In this document: in pieces, positions 33,957 through 43,377 of the stretch
How the letters are laid out: each line of letters starts with the position of its first letter
Numbering within the stretch: the first letter of the stretch is position 1
Assembly (NCBI GenBank): GCA_947492235.1
Contig: CANLLZ010000001.1
Location: forward strand, 186,001-250,000
Origin: an uncultured Altererythrobacter sp.
GTDB lineage: Bacteria > Pseudomonadota > Alphaproteobacteria > Sphingomonadales > Sphingomonadaceae
Reading direction: 5' to 3'
DNA length: 64,000 nucleotides
Program-made: the position numbers and the translations under genes
The notes under the pieces: model-generated
Told to the model about the DNA's origin: nothing
What the model saw: the letters and a program-made list of their open reading frames with translations, nothing else
Database searches by the model: none

Positions 33957-34745
33957 ATGAGCGATTTCGGACGGCCTCGATCCACATTCCAGATCATTGC
34001 AATCATTCTGGCGGTCATCGTCCAGATCGGCGCGACCTATCTGCCCTTGCTGGGCTTCGGCGAGAATATCGGTAGCCGTTCGGATGATATCCGCACACTG
34101 ATTACGCCGTCCGGCTGGGCGTTCGCCATCTGGGGACCGCTGTTTTTCGGCTCTATCTGCTACGCCATCTGGCAGGCCTTGCCCGGCCCCCGCATGAGTG
34201 CGTTTCTCGGACGAATTGGCTGGTGGTCGGTAGGTGGATTATCGGCGCAAGGCATCTGGGCTGTCTATACGCAAAGCGCAGCCCTGACCTTCGTCTCGGC
34301 GATCATCATCCTGTTCTCGCTGGTGTGCCTGCTCGCGATTATGCGCCAGATTGTGGCGCTGGAGCGGCCCATGACCACGGGCGAGCGCTGGCTGGTGGGG
34401 TTGCTGTTCACCGCGCTGGCCGCGTGGCTGACGGCGGCGAGCATCGTCAATATCTCCGCCGCGCTGGTCTATCACGGGTTCGATCTGGGCGAGGCCGAAG
34501 CCGCCGCCACGGCGGGCGTGGTGATGGTGGGAGGCTGCATCGCCTCACTCGCCATTGCGCGCAGCCGGGGCGCGCCGTGGTATGCATTGGTGTTCCTGTG
34601 GGCGCTGCTGGCGATCTATTACCGCGGCGGACAGGAAGCCTCCGCAATCGCGTGGGCCTGCGCCGGCGCAGCTGCACTGGTTGCCGCCTCGGCGCTGATC
34701 CGGCTGACCGACCCTACCAACCGAAAGTTTTGGTTGGGGTGGTAG
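33957..34745 (+). CDS. Polytopic membrane protein, TspO/MBR-like
   Basis: 262 aa with seven or eight hydrophobic segments. A TPSGWAFAIWGPLFFGS block near residue 50 resembles the start of TspO/MBR-like tryptophan-rich membrane proteins, but the rest is longer than canonical TspO (about 160 aa). The family match is weak. Function is unknown. It begins 44 bases after rnpB and converges on ugd. Confidence 0.6.
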   Translation: MSDFGRPRSTFQIIAIILAVIVQIGATYLPLLGFGENIGSRSDDIRTLITPSGWAFAIWGPLFFGSICYAIWQALPGPRMSAFLGRIGWWSVGGLSAQGIWAVYTQSAALTFVSAIIILFSLVCLLAIMRQIVALERPMTTGERWLVGLLFTALAAWLTAASIVNISAALVYHGFDLGEAEAAATAGVVMVGGCIASLAIARSRGAPWYALVFLWALLAIYYRGGQEASAIAWACAGAAALVAASALIRLTDPTNRKFWLGW

Positions 34746-34748
34746 CCG

Positions 34749-36071
34749 TCAGCCTCGCCCGATGCTCGAATATTCGAAGCCTGCATCGCGCACGTCTTGC
34801 GGGGAGTAGATGTTGCGCAGGTCCACCAGGACGGGGGCCTTGGCGAGCGCTTTGACCCGGTTCAGGTCGAGCGCGCGGAATGCGTCCCATTCGGTGACGA
34901 TGGCCACCGCGTCGGCCCCGTCGATAGCTTCATAGGGGTCTGCGCACATGGTCACGTCCGGCATCAGAGGCGCGGCGATTTCCATGCCTTCGGGATCATA
35001 TGCGGCCACCTGCACTCCCGCATCGCCCAACGCCTGCGCCACGGCAATTGCGGGCGAATCGCGCATGTCGTCGGTGTTAGGTTTGAAGGTCAGACCAAGC
35101 AGCGCGACCTTCTTGCCGCGCGCCGCGTCTGCTCCGCCCAGCGCGTCCAGCACCTTGCGACCCATGGCGCGCTTGCGGCTTTCATTGACCTTGACCACCG
35201 CCTCGACGATCCGCGTGGGACTTTCATAATCCTCTGCGGTCTTCAGCAGGGCGAGCGTGTCTTTGGGGAAGCACGACCCGCCATAGCCCGGCCCGGCGTG
35301 GAGGAATTTGGACCCGATGCGGCCATCCATCCCGATGCCGCGCGACACGTCCTGCACGTCCGCGCCGACTTTCTCGCACAGATCGGCCATTTCGTTGATG
35401 AAGGTGATCTTGGTCGCGAGGAAGGCATTGGCGGCGTATTTGATTAGCTCGCTGGAACGGCGATTGACGAACAGCAGCGGCGACTGGTTGAGGAACAGCG
35501 GGCGGTAGACCTCGCTCATCACGTCGCGCCCGAAGTCGTCCTCTGCCCCGATCACGATCCGGTCGGGGTGTTTGAAATCACCGATGGCTGCACCTTCGCG
35601 CAGGAATTCGGGATTGGAGACGACCGAGACTTTGAGGCCGCGATCCTTCACCGCCGCGCTGTCCGCAAGAATGCGCTCGACCTCGTCGCCGGTGCCGACG
35701 GGCACGGTCGATTTGGTGACCACCACGGCGTCGTTCTCCAGCGCCTCGCCCACTTCGCGGGCCACGGCGTAGACGAAGGTCAGATCGGCATGCCCGTCAC
35801 CCCGGCGGCTGGGTGTACCGACCGCGATGAAGATGGCAGAGGCGTCTTTGATGCCTTCGGCCAGATCGGTGGTGAAGGACAGGCGGCCCGCCTTCACATT
35901 GCTGTCGACCAGCGCATCCAGACCCGGCTCGTAGATCGGCATGATCCCGTCATGCAGCTTCTCGATTTTCGCCGGGTCCTTGTCGATGCAAACAACGTCG
36001 TGGCCGAAATCGGCGAAACACGCGCCGGACACCAGACCGACATAGCCAGAGCCAACCATCGCGATCTTCAT
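34749..36071 (-). CDS. ugd: UDP-glucose 6-dehydrogenase
   Basis: 440 aa. The NAD-binding Rossmann motif GSGYVGLVSGACFADFGH is at residues 8-25 (key part GSGYVG). The central domain carries the catalytic block GYGGSCFPKDT with the nucleophilic Cys. A third domain lies at the C-terminus. The enzyme oxidises UDP-glucose twice to UDP-glucuronate for acidic polysaccharides. GDP-mannose dehydrogenases have a similar layout, so the exact sugar nucleotide is inferred from closeness to the UDPGDH type. Confidence 0.88.
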   Translation of the reverse strand: MKIAMVGSGYVGLVSGACFADFGHDVVCIDKDPAKIEKLHDGIMPIYEPGLDALVDSNVKAGRLSFTTDLAEGIKDASAIFIAVGTPSRRGDGHADLTFVYAVAREVGEALENDAVVVTKSTVPVGTGDEVERILADSAAVKDRGLKVSVVSNPEFLREGAAIGDFKHPDRIVIGAEDDFGRDVMSEVYRPLFLNQSPLLFVNRRSSELIKYAANAFLATKITFINEMADLCEKVGADVQDVSRGIGMDGRIGSKFLHAGPGYGGSCFPKDTLALLKTAEDYESPTRIVEAVVKVNESRKRAMGRKVLDALGGADAARGKKVALLGLTFKPNTDDMRDSPAIAVAQALGDAGVQVAAYDPEGMEIAAPLMPDVTMCADPYEAIDGADAVAIVTEWDAFRALDLNRVKALAKAPVLVDLRNIYSPQDVRDAGFEYSSIGRG

Positions 36072-36133
36072 TGCCCGGTTCCTTCAAAGTCAAAATTTGC
36101 AGATATCATGGCGCGGCGCATAGCCGCTACCGG

Positions 36134-36937
36134 TTAAGGTAGCGTGTCGTAATGCTCGATACGGATTTTGCCATCTTTCTCCACCGACTGGATATAGCGG
36201 CGGGTATCGCCCTCCAGCACCACGGCGGTCAGGCGGCCATAGCGGAACGCGCCGGTATCCACGCCGATGCGGTTGGAGCGTTCGTCCACGTCTTCGAAAA
36301 TCGTGTGGCCGTGGACGATGATGTGCGGATGCGGCTCGTCATGGGCAAGAAACCGCTCGCGGATCCACAGCAGGTCGCGGCGTTTCTGGTCTTCGATCGG
36401 GACGCCGGGCGTGATGCCGGCATGGACGAAGGCGAAATCGCCGATCACGATCCACTCTTCGAAGCTTTCCATAAACTTGCGGTGCTTCTTCGGGACCAGC
36501 TCGTGGAGACGCTCCTGCAGGCTCTCGATGGAGGCGTCGTTATATTCCTTCTTGGGGATCCCGTAACTGAGGATCGTCTCGCGTCCGCCATGCTTCAGAA
36601 AGTGACGCAGCGTGCCCTTGTCGGTAAAGCTTTCGAGGAACATTTCCTCGTGATTGCCGGCCAGAATGCGGACCTTGCGACTTTTCTGCCAGTCGCGTGC
36701 GCCTTCGATAACCTTGCGGCTGTCCGGCCCCCGGTCGACCAGATCACCCAGCAGGATGACGGTGGTGTCTGCGGGGCCGCTCTTTTTGTCGTCTTTTTCG
36801 ATCGCCTCGGCCAGGGCTTCGAACAGGTCGAAGCAGCCATGGATATCGCCAATCGCATAGACCCGCTGGCCTTCCGGCACGCTGGCGCCCTTCACGCGTT
36901 CGCGGGAGCGGAAAAGAGCTTTGAGTGGTTTGATCAT
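36134..36937 (-). CDS. PPP-type serine/threonine phosphatase
   Basis: 267 aa. The three metal and phosphate motifs of the PPP superfamily are complete: GDIHG (30-34), GDLVDRG (64-70) and GNHE (94-97), followed by a conserved His block (VHAGITPG, IIVHGH). There is no signal peptide. Bacterial relatives (PrpA/PrpB group) dephosphorylate proteins, whereas ApaH-type members hydrolyse diadenosine polyphosphates. The length is close to both, and I cannot choose between them. Confidence 0.85.
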   Translation of the reverse strand: MIKPLKALFRSRERVKGASVPEGQRVYAIGDIHGCFDLFEALAEAIEKDDKKSGPADTTVILLGDLVDRGPDSRKVIEGARDWQKSRKVRILAGNHEEMFLESFTDKGTLRHFLKHGGRETILSYGIPKKEYNDASIESLQERLHELVPKKHRKFMESFEEWIVIGDFAFVHAGITPGVPIEDQKRRDLLWIRERFLAHDEPHPHIIVHGHTIFEDVDERSNRIGVDTGAFRYGRLTAVVLEGDTRRYIQSVEKDGKIRIEHYDTLP

Positions 36938-37199
36938 GGGTGCGCGACAGGTCTTCCGAGTTCGTCAGATAGGCGCTGGACCACTGCAGCGCAAACGCTG
37001 AGCGGGCGCTGAACCCACACCTGTCACCATTTTGCAACGAAAGAGAAACTCCATTGCCAAGCAACTAATCCATTGTTGTGCAGCGCAGCGATGCTGTGCA
37101 TGATTGCTTCGTATCGAGTGAGAATCACGCAGCAAAAACGCGTGGCCGCTCGGAACGCAGGCGGGACGAAGCAACACATTAAGCTCCAGGAGCCTGAAT

Positions 37200-37955
37200 A
37201 TGCTTACGTCCAATCGCGGTTTTGCCGCACTTCCCGTTTCGGCATTTGCAGTTGCAACTGCCCTTTTGTTTTCCACTCCCGCGGCGGCGCAAGACGGTGA
37301 AAGCTCCGTTTCCGTTTCGGCCAATACCACGCTGGCATCCGAATACCGGTTCCGCGGTGTCGATCTGTCGGGCGGCGAATTCGCCATTCAGGGCGGTGTC
37401 GATGTCGAGCACGACAGCGGCTTCTATGTTGGCACATGGGCCTCCAGTCTGGATGAGCAGACGGTCGGCTATGGCAGCACCGAGCTGGACGTTTACGGCG
37501 GCTGGTCCGGCGATGTCGCCGAGGGCGTTTCGATCGATGTCGGTGTGATCGGCTATCTGTACCCGGATGCTGGCCCCGGCGACTTCGACTATATCGAATT
37601 CTACGGCTCGGTCGGTTACGCGATCGGTCCGGTCGAGACCACTGTCGGCGTGGCCTACGCGCCTGATCAGGATTCGCTCGGCAGCACGGACAACCTCTAT
37701 CTCTATACCGATGTCGGCGTTGGCATTCCCGATACGCCGATCACCCTGACGGGCCATGTTGGATATACCGACGGTTTCCTGACCTTCACCAATGACGGCA
37801 AAGCCTTCGACTGGTCGATTGGCGCAGAGGCCGCGATTGCCGGCACACCGCTCAGCATCGGTGCAGCCTATGTCGGGGCCGAGGGCGACATCCCCGCAGG
37901 TGCTTACGACTTTGTCGACGATGCCTTTGTGGTGACGATCAACGCCAGCTTCTGA
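37200..37955 (+). CDS. TorF-family outer-membrane porin-like protein
   Basis: 251 aa. A signal peptide ends after TPAAA at about residue 30. The mature protein is a string of amphipathic beta strands rich in Gly, Tyr and Asp, starting with NTTLASEYRFRGVDLS, which is the hallmark of TorF/Gcw_chp proteins. The C-terminus ends in Phe after a strand (VVTINASF), as outer-membrane barrels do. TorF is linked to thiamine-analogue uptake or outer-membrane transport in proteobacteria, but this copy has no thiamine gene near it. Confidence 0.85.
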   Translation: MLTSNRGFAALPVSAFAVATALLFSTPAAAQDGESSVSVSANTTLASEYRFRGVDLSGGEFAIQGGVDVEHDSGFYVGTWASSLDEQTVGYGSTELDVYGGWSGDVAEGVSIDVGVIGYLYPDAGPGDFDYIEFYGSVGYAIGPVETTVGVAYAPDQDSLGSTDNLYLYTDVGVGIPDTPITLTGHVGYTDGFLTFTNDGKAFDWSIGAEAAIAGTPLSIGAAYVGAEGDIPAGAYDFVDDAFVVTINASF

Positions 37956-37979
37956 GCCGGTTCAAACCTACCAAGCCAA

Positions 37980-38010
37980 GGGGCGGTCTCTTGAAAGAGA
38001 GGCCGCCCCC
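37980..38010 (+). terminator. Terminator after the TorF gene
   Basis: Arms GGGGCGGTCTCTT and GAGAGGCCGCCCC around GAAA, with only TGTTT behind. It is a strong stem with a weak T tract. Confidence 0.6.
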
Positions 38011-38027
38011 TGTTTATGGGCAGGGAC

Positions 38028-38465
38028 ATGACCCGTTATCTCCACACCATGATCCGCGTGACCGACCCTCAAAAGACGGTCGATTTCTTCAAGCTGATCG
38101 GGTTGGAGGAAACACGCCGGTTCGATTCCGAGAAGGGGCGTTACACCCTGATCTTTCTTGCTGCGCCGGGGCAAGAGGGCGTCGCCGAACTGGAGCTGAC
38201 CTACAATTGGCCGCCGGAGGATGACAGCGCGCCGGAATCGTATGATGGCGGGCGCAATTTCGGGCACCTCGCTTACCGGGTCGAGAATATTTACGAGACT
38301 TGCCAGCGTCTGATGGATGCGGGGGTGACGATCAACCGCCCTCCACGCGACGGGCATATGGCGTTCGTGCGTTCACCCGACGGAATCTCGATTGAATTGC
38401 TGCAAGAGGGTAATCTGGAACCGCAGGAGCCGTGGGCCAGCATGGAAAATACCGGCACCTGGTAA
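38028..38465 (+). CDS. gloA: Glyoxalase I (VOC family)
   Basis: 145 aa from ATG 38028, preferred over an ATG four codons earlier because the family begins at this point. Metal ligands are in the classic places: His6, Glu56 (ELELTYNW), His80 (FGHLAYRV) and Glu123 (SIELLQ). It detoxifies methylglyoxal as its glutathione hemithioacetal. Length and motif spacing match bacterial GloA. No glyoxalase II gene is adjacent. Confidence 0.88.
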   Translation: MTRYLHTMIRVTDPQKTVDFFKLIGLEETRRFDSEKGRYTLIFLAAPGQEGVAELELTYNWPPEDDSAPESYDGGRNFGHLAYRVENIYETCQRLMDAGVTINRPPRDGHMAFVRSPDGISIELLQEGNLEPQEPWASMENTGTW

Positions 38466-38505
38466 TCCGGTTTTCGAGGTTCTGTGCGCGGGGCCTGAAC
38501 AGACT

Positions 38506-39723
38506 CTAGGGCGTTACAGGTTCCACCGGCCGCTCTTCCGGATGTTTCGTCGTCAGCCGCAGGACGGTGTAGCCTAGGATCGCAGAGACGAGCGAGCCGC
38601 CAAGAATGCCGATCTTCGCCTCGTCGACAAAGGTCCGGTTGCCGTCGAATGCCAACCCGCTGATGAACAGCGACATCGTGAAACCGATCCCGCACAGGAT
38701 CGTGATGCCCCAGATCTCCACCCAGTTGGCGTTCTCCGGAGCTTTGGCGATACCCAGCTTCACCGCAGCGAAAATGATGCCGAAGATGCCAAGCTGCTTG
38801 CCGAACACGAGCCCGGCGGCAATCGCGATGGGGAGTGGTGCGAGCACCTCGTCTATGCCCATACCCGACAGGTTCACACCGGCATTGGCGAAGCCGAAAA
38901 TGGGCACCACCAGATAGGCGCTCCACGGGGCCAGCCCGTGTTCCATCTTCTCAAGCATCGAATGCCCGGTCGTATCGCGCATCGGGATCGTCAGCGCGGC
39001 CAGAACACCGGCAATGGTTGCATGGATACCGGTGAACAGAACGCAGACCCACAGGACCAGAGCGACAAGCACAAACGGCCAAATCCGGGCAACTCCGAAA
39101 CGGTTCATCGCAACCATCACCCCGAACACGACTGCTGCAATGGCCAACCACATCAGCTTGATATTGGCCGTGTAGAAGGCAGCGATCACAAGCACCGCGC
39201 CGATGTCGTCAACGATGGCGACCGTCAGCAGGAACAGGCGCAGCGAGGCCGGGACACGGCTGCCGAGCAGGCCCAGAACGCCCATCGCAAAGGCGATGTC
39301 GGTCGCGGCCGGAATAGCCCAACCGCGCAGCAATTCGGCATCGCCGCCAATTACGCCGACATAGACCAGCGCGGGAACCGCCATACCTGCAGCGGCTGCC
39401 ATAATCGGGAGGCGGCGCTGCTCCGGGGAAGACAGCTGCCCGCAGATCAGCTCGCGCTTCACCTCCAGCCCGACGACGAAGAAGAATATCGCCATCAGGC
39501 CATCGTTGATCCACAAATGCAGATCATCCAGCTTGGCAATCGGTGTCCAGGACAGCTTGCCGTAGAACAGCTCTTCATACGCCCCGGCGAGCGGCGAATT
39601 GGCCACCAGCATCGCAGCGGCGGCGACCAGAATGAGCAAGACGCCGGCGGAGGCGTCCCCCACAAACAGGGCGCGAACAGGCGCGATTGCGCGGGCGATC
39701 GGTTTTCTAATGGGTGTCAGCAT
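38506..39723 (-). CDS. nhaA: Na+/H+ antiporter NhaA
   Basis: 405 aa from ATG 39723. The longer frame adds 37 residues of unconserved sequence. Twelve membrane segments are seen. The ion-binding acidic pair lies in VAIVDDIGAV, as in E. coli NhaA, and the crossed-helix motif PAATDIAFAMGVL is intact. NhaA swaps two protons for one Na+ or Li+ at high pH. This is the second Na+/H+ exchanger in the window, from a different family than the CPA1 member. Confidence 0.95.
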   Translation of the reverse strand: MLTPIRKPIARAIAPVRALFVGDASAGVLLILVAAAAMLVANSPLAGAYEELFYGKLSWTPIAKLDDLHLWINDGLMAIFFFVVGLEVKRELICGQLSSPEQRRLPIMAAAAGMAVPALVYVGVIGGDAELLRGWAIPAATDIAFAMGVLGLLGSRVPASLRLFLLTVAIVDDIGAVLVIAAFYTANIKLMWLAIAAVVFGVMVAMNRFGVARIWPFVLVALVLWVCVLFTGIHATIAGVLAALTIPMRDTTGHSMLEKMEHGLAPWSAYLVVPIFGFANAGVNLSGMGIDEVLAPLPIAIAAGLVFGKQLGIFGIIFAAVKLGIAKAPENANWVEIWGITILCGIGFTMSLFISGLAFDGNRTFVDEAKIGILGGSLVSAILGYTVLRLTTKHPEERPVEPVTP

Positions 39724-39814
39724 GATTGCCCCAGCCTTTCTCCCAATCTCGGCGGCGTTGCAAGGGCGACCTAGTATAGATACGTAGTCTTTGGGACATG
39801 ACTGGGGGCGCCTG

Positions 39815-41227
39815 ATGGAACTTGCCGGCTTCACTGCCGAGCAGTGGCTTGTGCTGGTGCAGCACGAATTGCTCCTGTTTACAGGGCTGATGTTCCTTGC
39901 GGGCGCGGTGGACGAGTGGGCAGTCGACCTGCTGTGGCTCTATTACCGCGCTACCGGCCGCGCAAAGGCGTCCCGGCTGCCCGACCATTTTGCCTCTTCC
40001 ACACCGCTCCGGCGGCACACTGCGGTGCTGATCCCGACCTGGGCCGAAGCGCCGGTCATCGGGATGACCATCCGCCATATTCTGCGCGTCTGGCCGCAGG
40101 ATGGCTTGCGGATTTATGTCGGCTGTTATCCCAACGACCCCGACACAATGTCCGCCGTGATTGAGGCGGCAGTGGGCGATCCACGGGTGAAACTGGTCAT
40201 TGCCGATGAACCCGGTCCGACCACCAAGGCCGGATGCCTCAACCGCCTGTATCGCGCGCTGCGCGATGATGAGCAGCGCGGCCATGCGAGGATCGGCACA
40301 ATTATCCTGCACGATGCAGAAGATCTGGTCGATCAATCCGCGCTCACCCTTATCGATGCGGCGATGCAGACGGCGGACTTTGTCCAGCTTCCCGTCCTGC
40401 CGGCGCCGCAGCCCGCCTCCCGCTGGATCGGTAGCCATTACTGTGAAGAGTTTGCCGAGCAGCATGGCAAGGCGATGTTGGTGCGCGATACGATCGGCGC
40501 TTCCATCCCTTCGGCCGGGGTCGGCTGCGCGGTCGATCGTGGATGGCTCGACCGGGTGGCACGCCGCAATGCATCCGGCATGCCATTCGCGGCAGACAGC
40601 CTGACCGAGGATTACGAGCTGGGCCTCACTTTGGACGAGCTGGGCGCACAGTCCCGGTTCCTGAGGGCGCGCGGAGCGGACGGGCATCTGGTGGCAACCC
40701 GCGCCTGTTTCCCGTCTGACCTCACCGATGCGGTCCGCCAGAAGACCCGCTGGGTCAACGGGATTGCCTTGCATGGGTGGGACCGTACTGGCTGGAGCGC
40801 CAGGCCGCTGGAGATTTGGATGCGCCTGCGCGACCGGCGCGGGCCGTTGACAGCCTTCGTCCTTGCGCTCGCCTATGCGCTGCTGTTCTTCGCAGGCGGT
40901 TTGCAGATCGCGCATTGGCTTGGCTGGGGCGAGCCTTTCCAGCTGACGCCGGCGCTGCGCGCTGTCTTGCTCGCCAATGCCTTCGCCCTTGCCTGGAGGG
41001 CCGCATGGCGCTTTGCCTTCACCGCGCGCGAATATGGCGCGTTGGAAGGGGCGAGGGCAGTTCTGCGTATTCCGCTGGCGAATGTCATCGCGATCATGGC
41101 CGGGCGCAGAGCGCTGGTCGCCTATTGGCGTGCATTGCGCGGTGCACAGGTCACATGGGACAAGACATCGCACAGCGCGCATCCCGTGCTCGATGCGCAA
41201 GGGCGCTTCGTGAAGGTTGCAGTATGA
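39815..41227 (+). CDS. Processive GT2 glycosyltransferase, NfrB-like
   Basis: 470 aa from ATG 39815, with GGGGGCG upstream; the TTG at 39791 is less likely. Motifs of processive GT2 enzymes are present: HDAED (166-170), TED (264-266) and QKTRW (309-313), with membrane helices at both ends. The closest layout is NfrB, the inner-membrane glycosyltransferase of phage N4 receptor systems, but the C-terminal MshEN-type cyclic di-GMP domain of E. coli NfrB (about 250 aa) is absent. Downstream is an overlapping gene for an NfrA-like outer protein, so the pair may build a surface glycan. Confidence 0.75.
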   Translation: MELAGFTAEQWLVLVQHELLLFTGLMFLAGAVDEWAVDLLWLYYRATGRAKASRLPDHFASSTPLRRHTAVLIPTWAEAPVIGMTIRHILRVWPQDGLRIYVGCYPNDPDTMSAVIEAAVGDPRVKLVIADEPGPTTKAGCLNRLYRALRDDEQRGHARIGTIILHDAEDLVDQSALTLIDAAMQTADFVQLPVLPAPQPASRWIGSHYCEEFAEQHGKAMLVRDTIGASIPSAGVGCAVDRGWLDRVARRNASGMPFAADSLTEDYELGLTLDELGAQSRFLRARGADGHLVATRACFPSDLTDAVRQKTRWVNGIALHGWDRTGWSARPLEIWMRLRDRRGPLTAFVLALAYALLFFAGGLQIAHWLGWGEPFQLTPALRAVLLANAFALAWRAAWRFAFTAREYGALEGARAVLRIPLANVIAIMAGRRALVAYWRALRGAQVTWDKTSHSAHPVLDAQGRFVKVAV

Positions 41228-42396
41228 GCGAGACGGCACCGCGCCGGGCCGGAGCACCGCTGACCGCTTTGATGGTGCTTCTGGGTGTCTGGGTCTTGGC
41301 GCGCGCTGTCCTGTGGCAGTCGCCTTTCCCCGTGCCGTTACCCGAACTGGGACTGCCGGGGTTTGTGGGCGCGGTACCGGTCGGCGCGCAGGGCAAGGTG
41401 ACGACCGATCTGACGCCAAGCGAGCGTCCTGCAGGGATTGGCGAGCTGGGTCTCGTGTCAGAAAGGCCACCGGGGATCGCAGCTGCATCCATTGCATCGC
41501 CTTTATCTGCCAGCCGCGCCGGCCGGGGAGGCACCCTGTCCGCCAACGCATCGCGCCTTCAGGCCAACCATCAATTGCTGTTTGCCGCGGGCATGGCCTA
41601 CGCCCCTTCGGTCGAAGAGTTTCGCCGCCTTGTGGCCGGACGCCGCATTGGCGGACCGTCGCCCGCCCGTCCCGTGATGAATGCCGCATCGGGCTGGCCG
41701 CCGCCGTCCTCAGGCGGGGCCGGACGCAATGACCGCAAAGCCAGCCGCTGGAGTTTTGATGGCTGGGCACTGTGGCGCGATGGCTCCCGCCAGTCGGCAG
41801 CCGCAGCTGTGCCTTCACCAAGCTACGGGGCCAGTCAGGCGGGCGCTGTGCTGCGCTACCGGATCGCGCCCGAAATCGGCGAACGACCGCAGGCCTTTGT
41901 GCGGGCCACTCGCTCGCTGGTGAGCCGCCCGGAAAGCGAAGTGGCCGCAGGCCTTAGCGCGCGGCCTATCGCGGCGCTGCCTCTGAGGGCGCATGGAGAG
42001 ATCAGGATGACCGACCGCCCGAGCGGCCAGGAAATCCGCCCCGCTGCTTTTGTAGCGACCGAGATTCCGCCTCAGGATTTGCCCCTCGGACTGCGTGCCG
42101 ATGTTTACGCTCAGGGCGGCTATGTCGGCGGTGATTTCGCCACCGCGTTTGCCGACGGACAAGTGAAGATCGACCGCGATGTTGCCCGGTTCGACCTTGG
42201 CACTCTGCGCGCCGGAGCGGGTGTCTGGGGCGGCGCGCAGAAGGGAGCGGCGCGATTGGACGCGGGGCCCAGCGTGGCATTTGCATTGGACAAGACGCCG
42301 GTCCCCGCCCGACTTTCGGTGGATTACCGGGTGAGGGTGGCGGGCGATGCGCGGCCCGGATCGGGCGTTGCAGTCACCCTTACCACCGGCTTTTAG
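41224..42396 (+). CDS. NfrA-like C-terminal domain protein
   Basis: 390 aa. The ATG overlaps the GT2 stop by four bases. An N-terminal hydrophobic helix (residues about 12-32) is followed by 200 residues of low-complexity Ala/Pro/Arg sequence and a C-terminal beta-rich part (about residues 205-390, key blocks LRYRIAPEIGERPQ and VYAQGGYVGGDF). The latter resembles the C-terminal domain of NfrA, the outer-membrane N4 receptor. The TPR region of NfrA is missing. Function is inferred from the partner gene. Confidence 0.55.
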   Translation: MSETAPRRAGAPLTALMVLLGVWVLARAVLWQSPFPVPLPELGLPGFVGAVPVGAQGKVTTDLTPSERPAGIGELGLVSERPPGIAAASIASPLSASRAGRGGTLSANASRLQANHQLLFAAGMAYAPSVEEFRRLVAGRRIGGPSPARPVMNAASGWPPPSSGGAGRNDRKASRWSFDGWALWRDGSRQSAAAAVPSPSYGASQAGAVLRYRIAPEIGERPQAFVRATRSLVSRPESEVAAGLSARPIAALPLRAHGEIRMTDRPSGQEIRPAAFVATEIPPQDLPLGLRADVYAQGGYVGGDFATAFADGQVKIDRDVARFDLGTLRAGAGVWGGAQKGAARLDAGPSVAFALDKTPVPARLSVDYRVRVAGDARPGSGVAVTLTTGF

Positions 42397-42449
42397 AAAA
42401 GGCGGCGCTTCCAAGGGCGCGCGCCCTCGTATAGTCATCATGGCCAGTC

Positions 42450-43364
42450 ATGGACGTCTATCTTCCCATCGCGAACCTCTCGGTCGACGGTTTTGTTATC
42501 GTCGCTCTCGGTGCGCTTACCGGCGTTCTGTCCGGCCTGTTCGGCGTCGGCGGTGGTTTCCTGACGACACCGCTGCTGATTTTCTACGGCATCCCGCCAA
42601 CGGTCGCGGCGGCTTCTGCGGCCACGCAGGTGACGGGTGCCAGCGTGTCCGGCGTTCTGGCCCATACCAAGCATGACGGGGTCGATTACCGGATGGGCGG
42701 CGTGCTGGTGGCGGGCGGTCTGCTGGGTGCGGTGCTGGGGGCGCTGCTGTTCCGGTTCTTCCAGTCGGTCGGTCAGATCGATGTGGTGATCAATGTCCTT
42801 TATGTCCTGATGCTCGGGACAATCGGCGGGCTGATGCTGCGCGAGTCGCTGGAATCCATCGTTGCGCGGCGGCAGGGGCAGGCCCCTGTGGCAAAGCGGC
42901 GCAGGCATCATCCGCTGGTCGCGGCGCTGCCCTATCGCTGGAGGTTCTACCGGTCGGGCCTTTATATTTCGCCGCTTGCTCCGCTGATCCTGGGCACTCT
43001 GATCGGCATTCTGACCATGCTGATGGGGGTGGGCGGCGGCTTCATGCTGGTCCCTGCCATGCTGTATATTCTGGGAATGAGCGGGCAGGTGGTGGTCGGC
43101 ACCAGCCTCTATAACATCCTGTTCGTGACCATCGCTGCGACCATGATCCATGCCCTGACAACGCAGGCCGTCGATCTGGTGCTGGCGGCATTGCTGCTGC
43201 TGGGATCGGTGCTCGGCGCGCAGTTCGGGACCAAGATCGCCTTCCGGCTGAAGCCCGATCTGCTGCGGGTGACGCTGGCAACAATCGTCCTGCTGGTCGC
43301 CCTGCGGATGCTGTATGGCCTCGGTATCCAGCCGGACGAAATCTACACGGTGGCACCGCTGTGA
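42450..43364 (+). CDS. TauE/SafE sulfite exporter family
   Basis: 304 aa with about eight membrane helices. The two family repeats are clear: GVLSGLFGVGGGFLTTPLL at about 24-42, and LTMLMGVGGGFMLVPAML in the second half. Members export sulfite, sulfoacetate or other organosulfur compounds, or import sulfur compounds. The downstream gene is a TIGR02186 protein, a common neighbour of this exporter type. Confidence 0.88.
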   Translation: MDVYLPIANLSVDGFVIVALGALTGVLSGLFGVGGGFLTTPLLIFYGIPPTVAAASAATQVTGASVSGVLAHTKHDGVDYRMGGVLVAGGLLGAVLGALLFRFFQSVGQIDVVINVLYVLMLGTIGGLMLRESLESIVARRQGQAPVAKRRRHHPLVAALPYRWRFYRSGLYISPLAPLILGTLIGILTMLMGVGGGFMLVPAMLYILGMSGQVVVGTSLYNILFVTIAATMIHALTTQAVDLVLAALLLLGSVLGAQFGTKIAFRLKPDLLRVTLATIVLLVALRMLYGLGIQPDEIYTVAPL

Positions 43365-43377
43365 TCGGGGCTGAACA

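Noticed and set aside
39707-41821. A 704-codon frame antisense to the GT2 gene
   Set aside because: No family blocks, while the plus strand has complete GT2 motifs.
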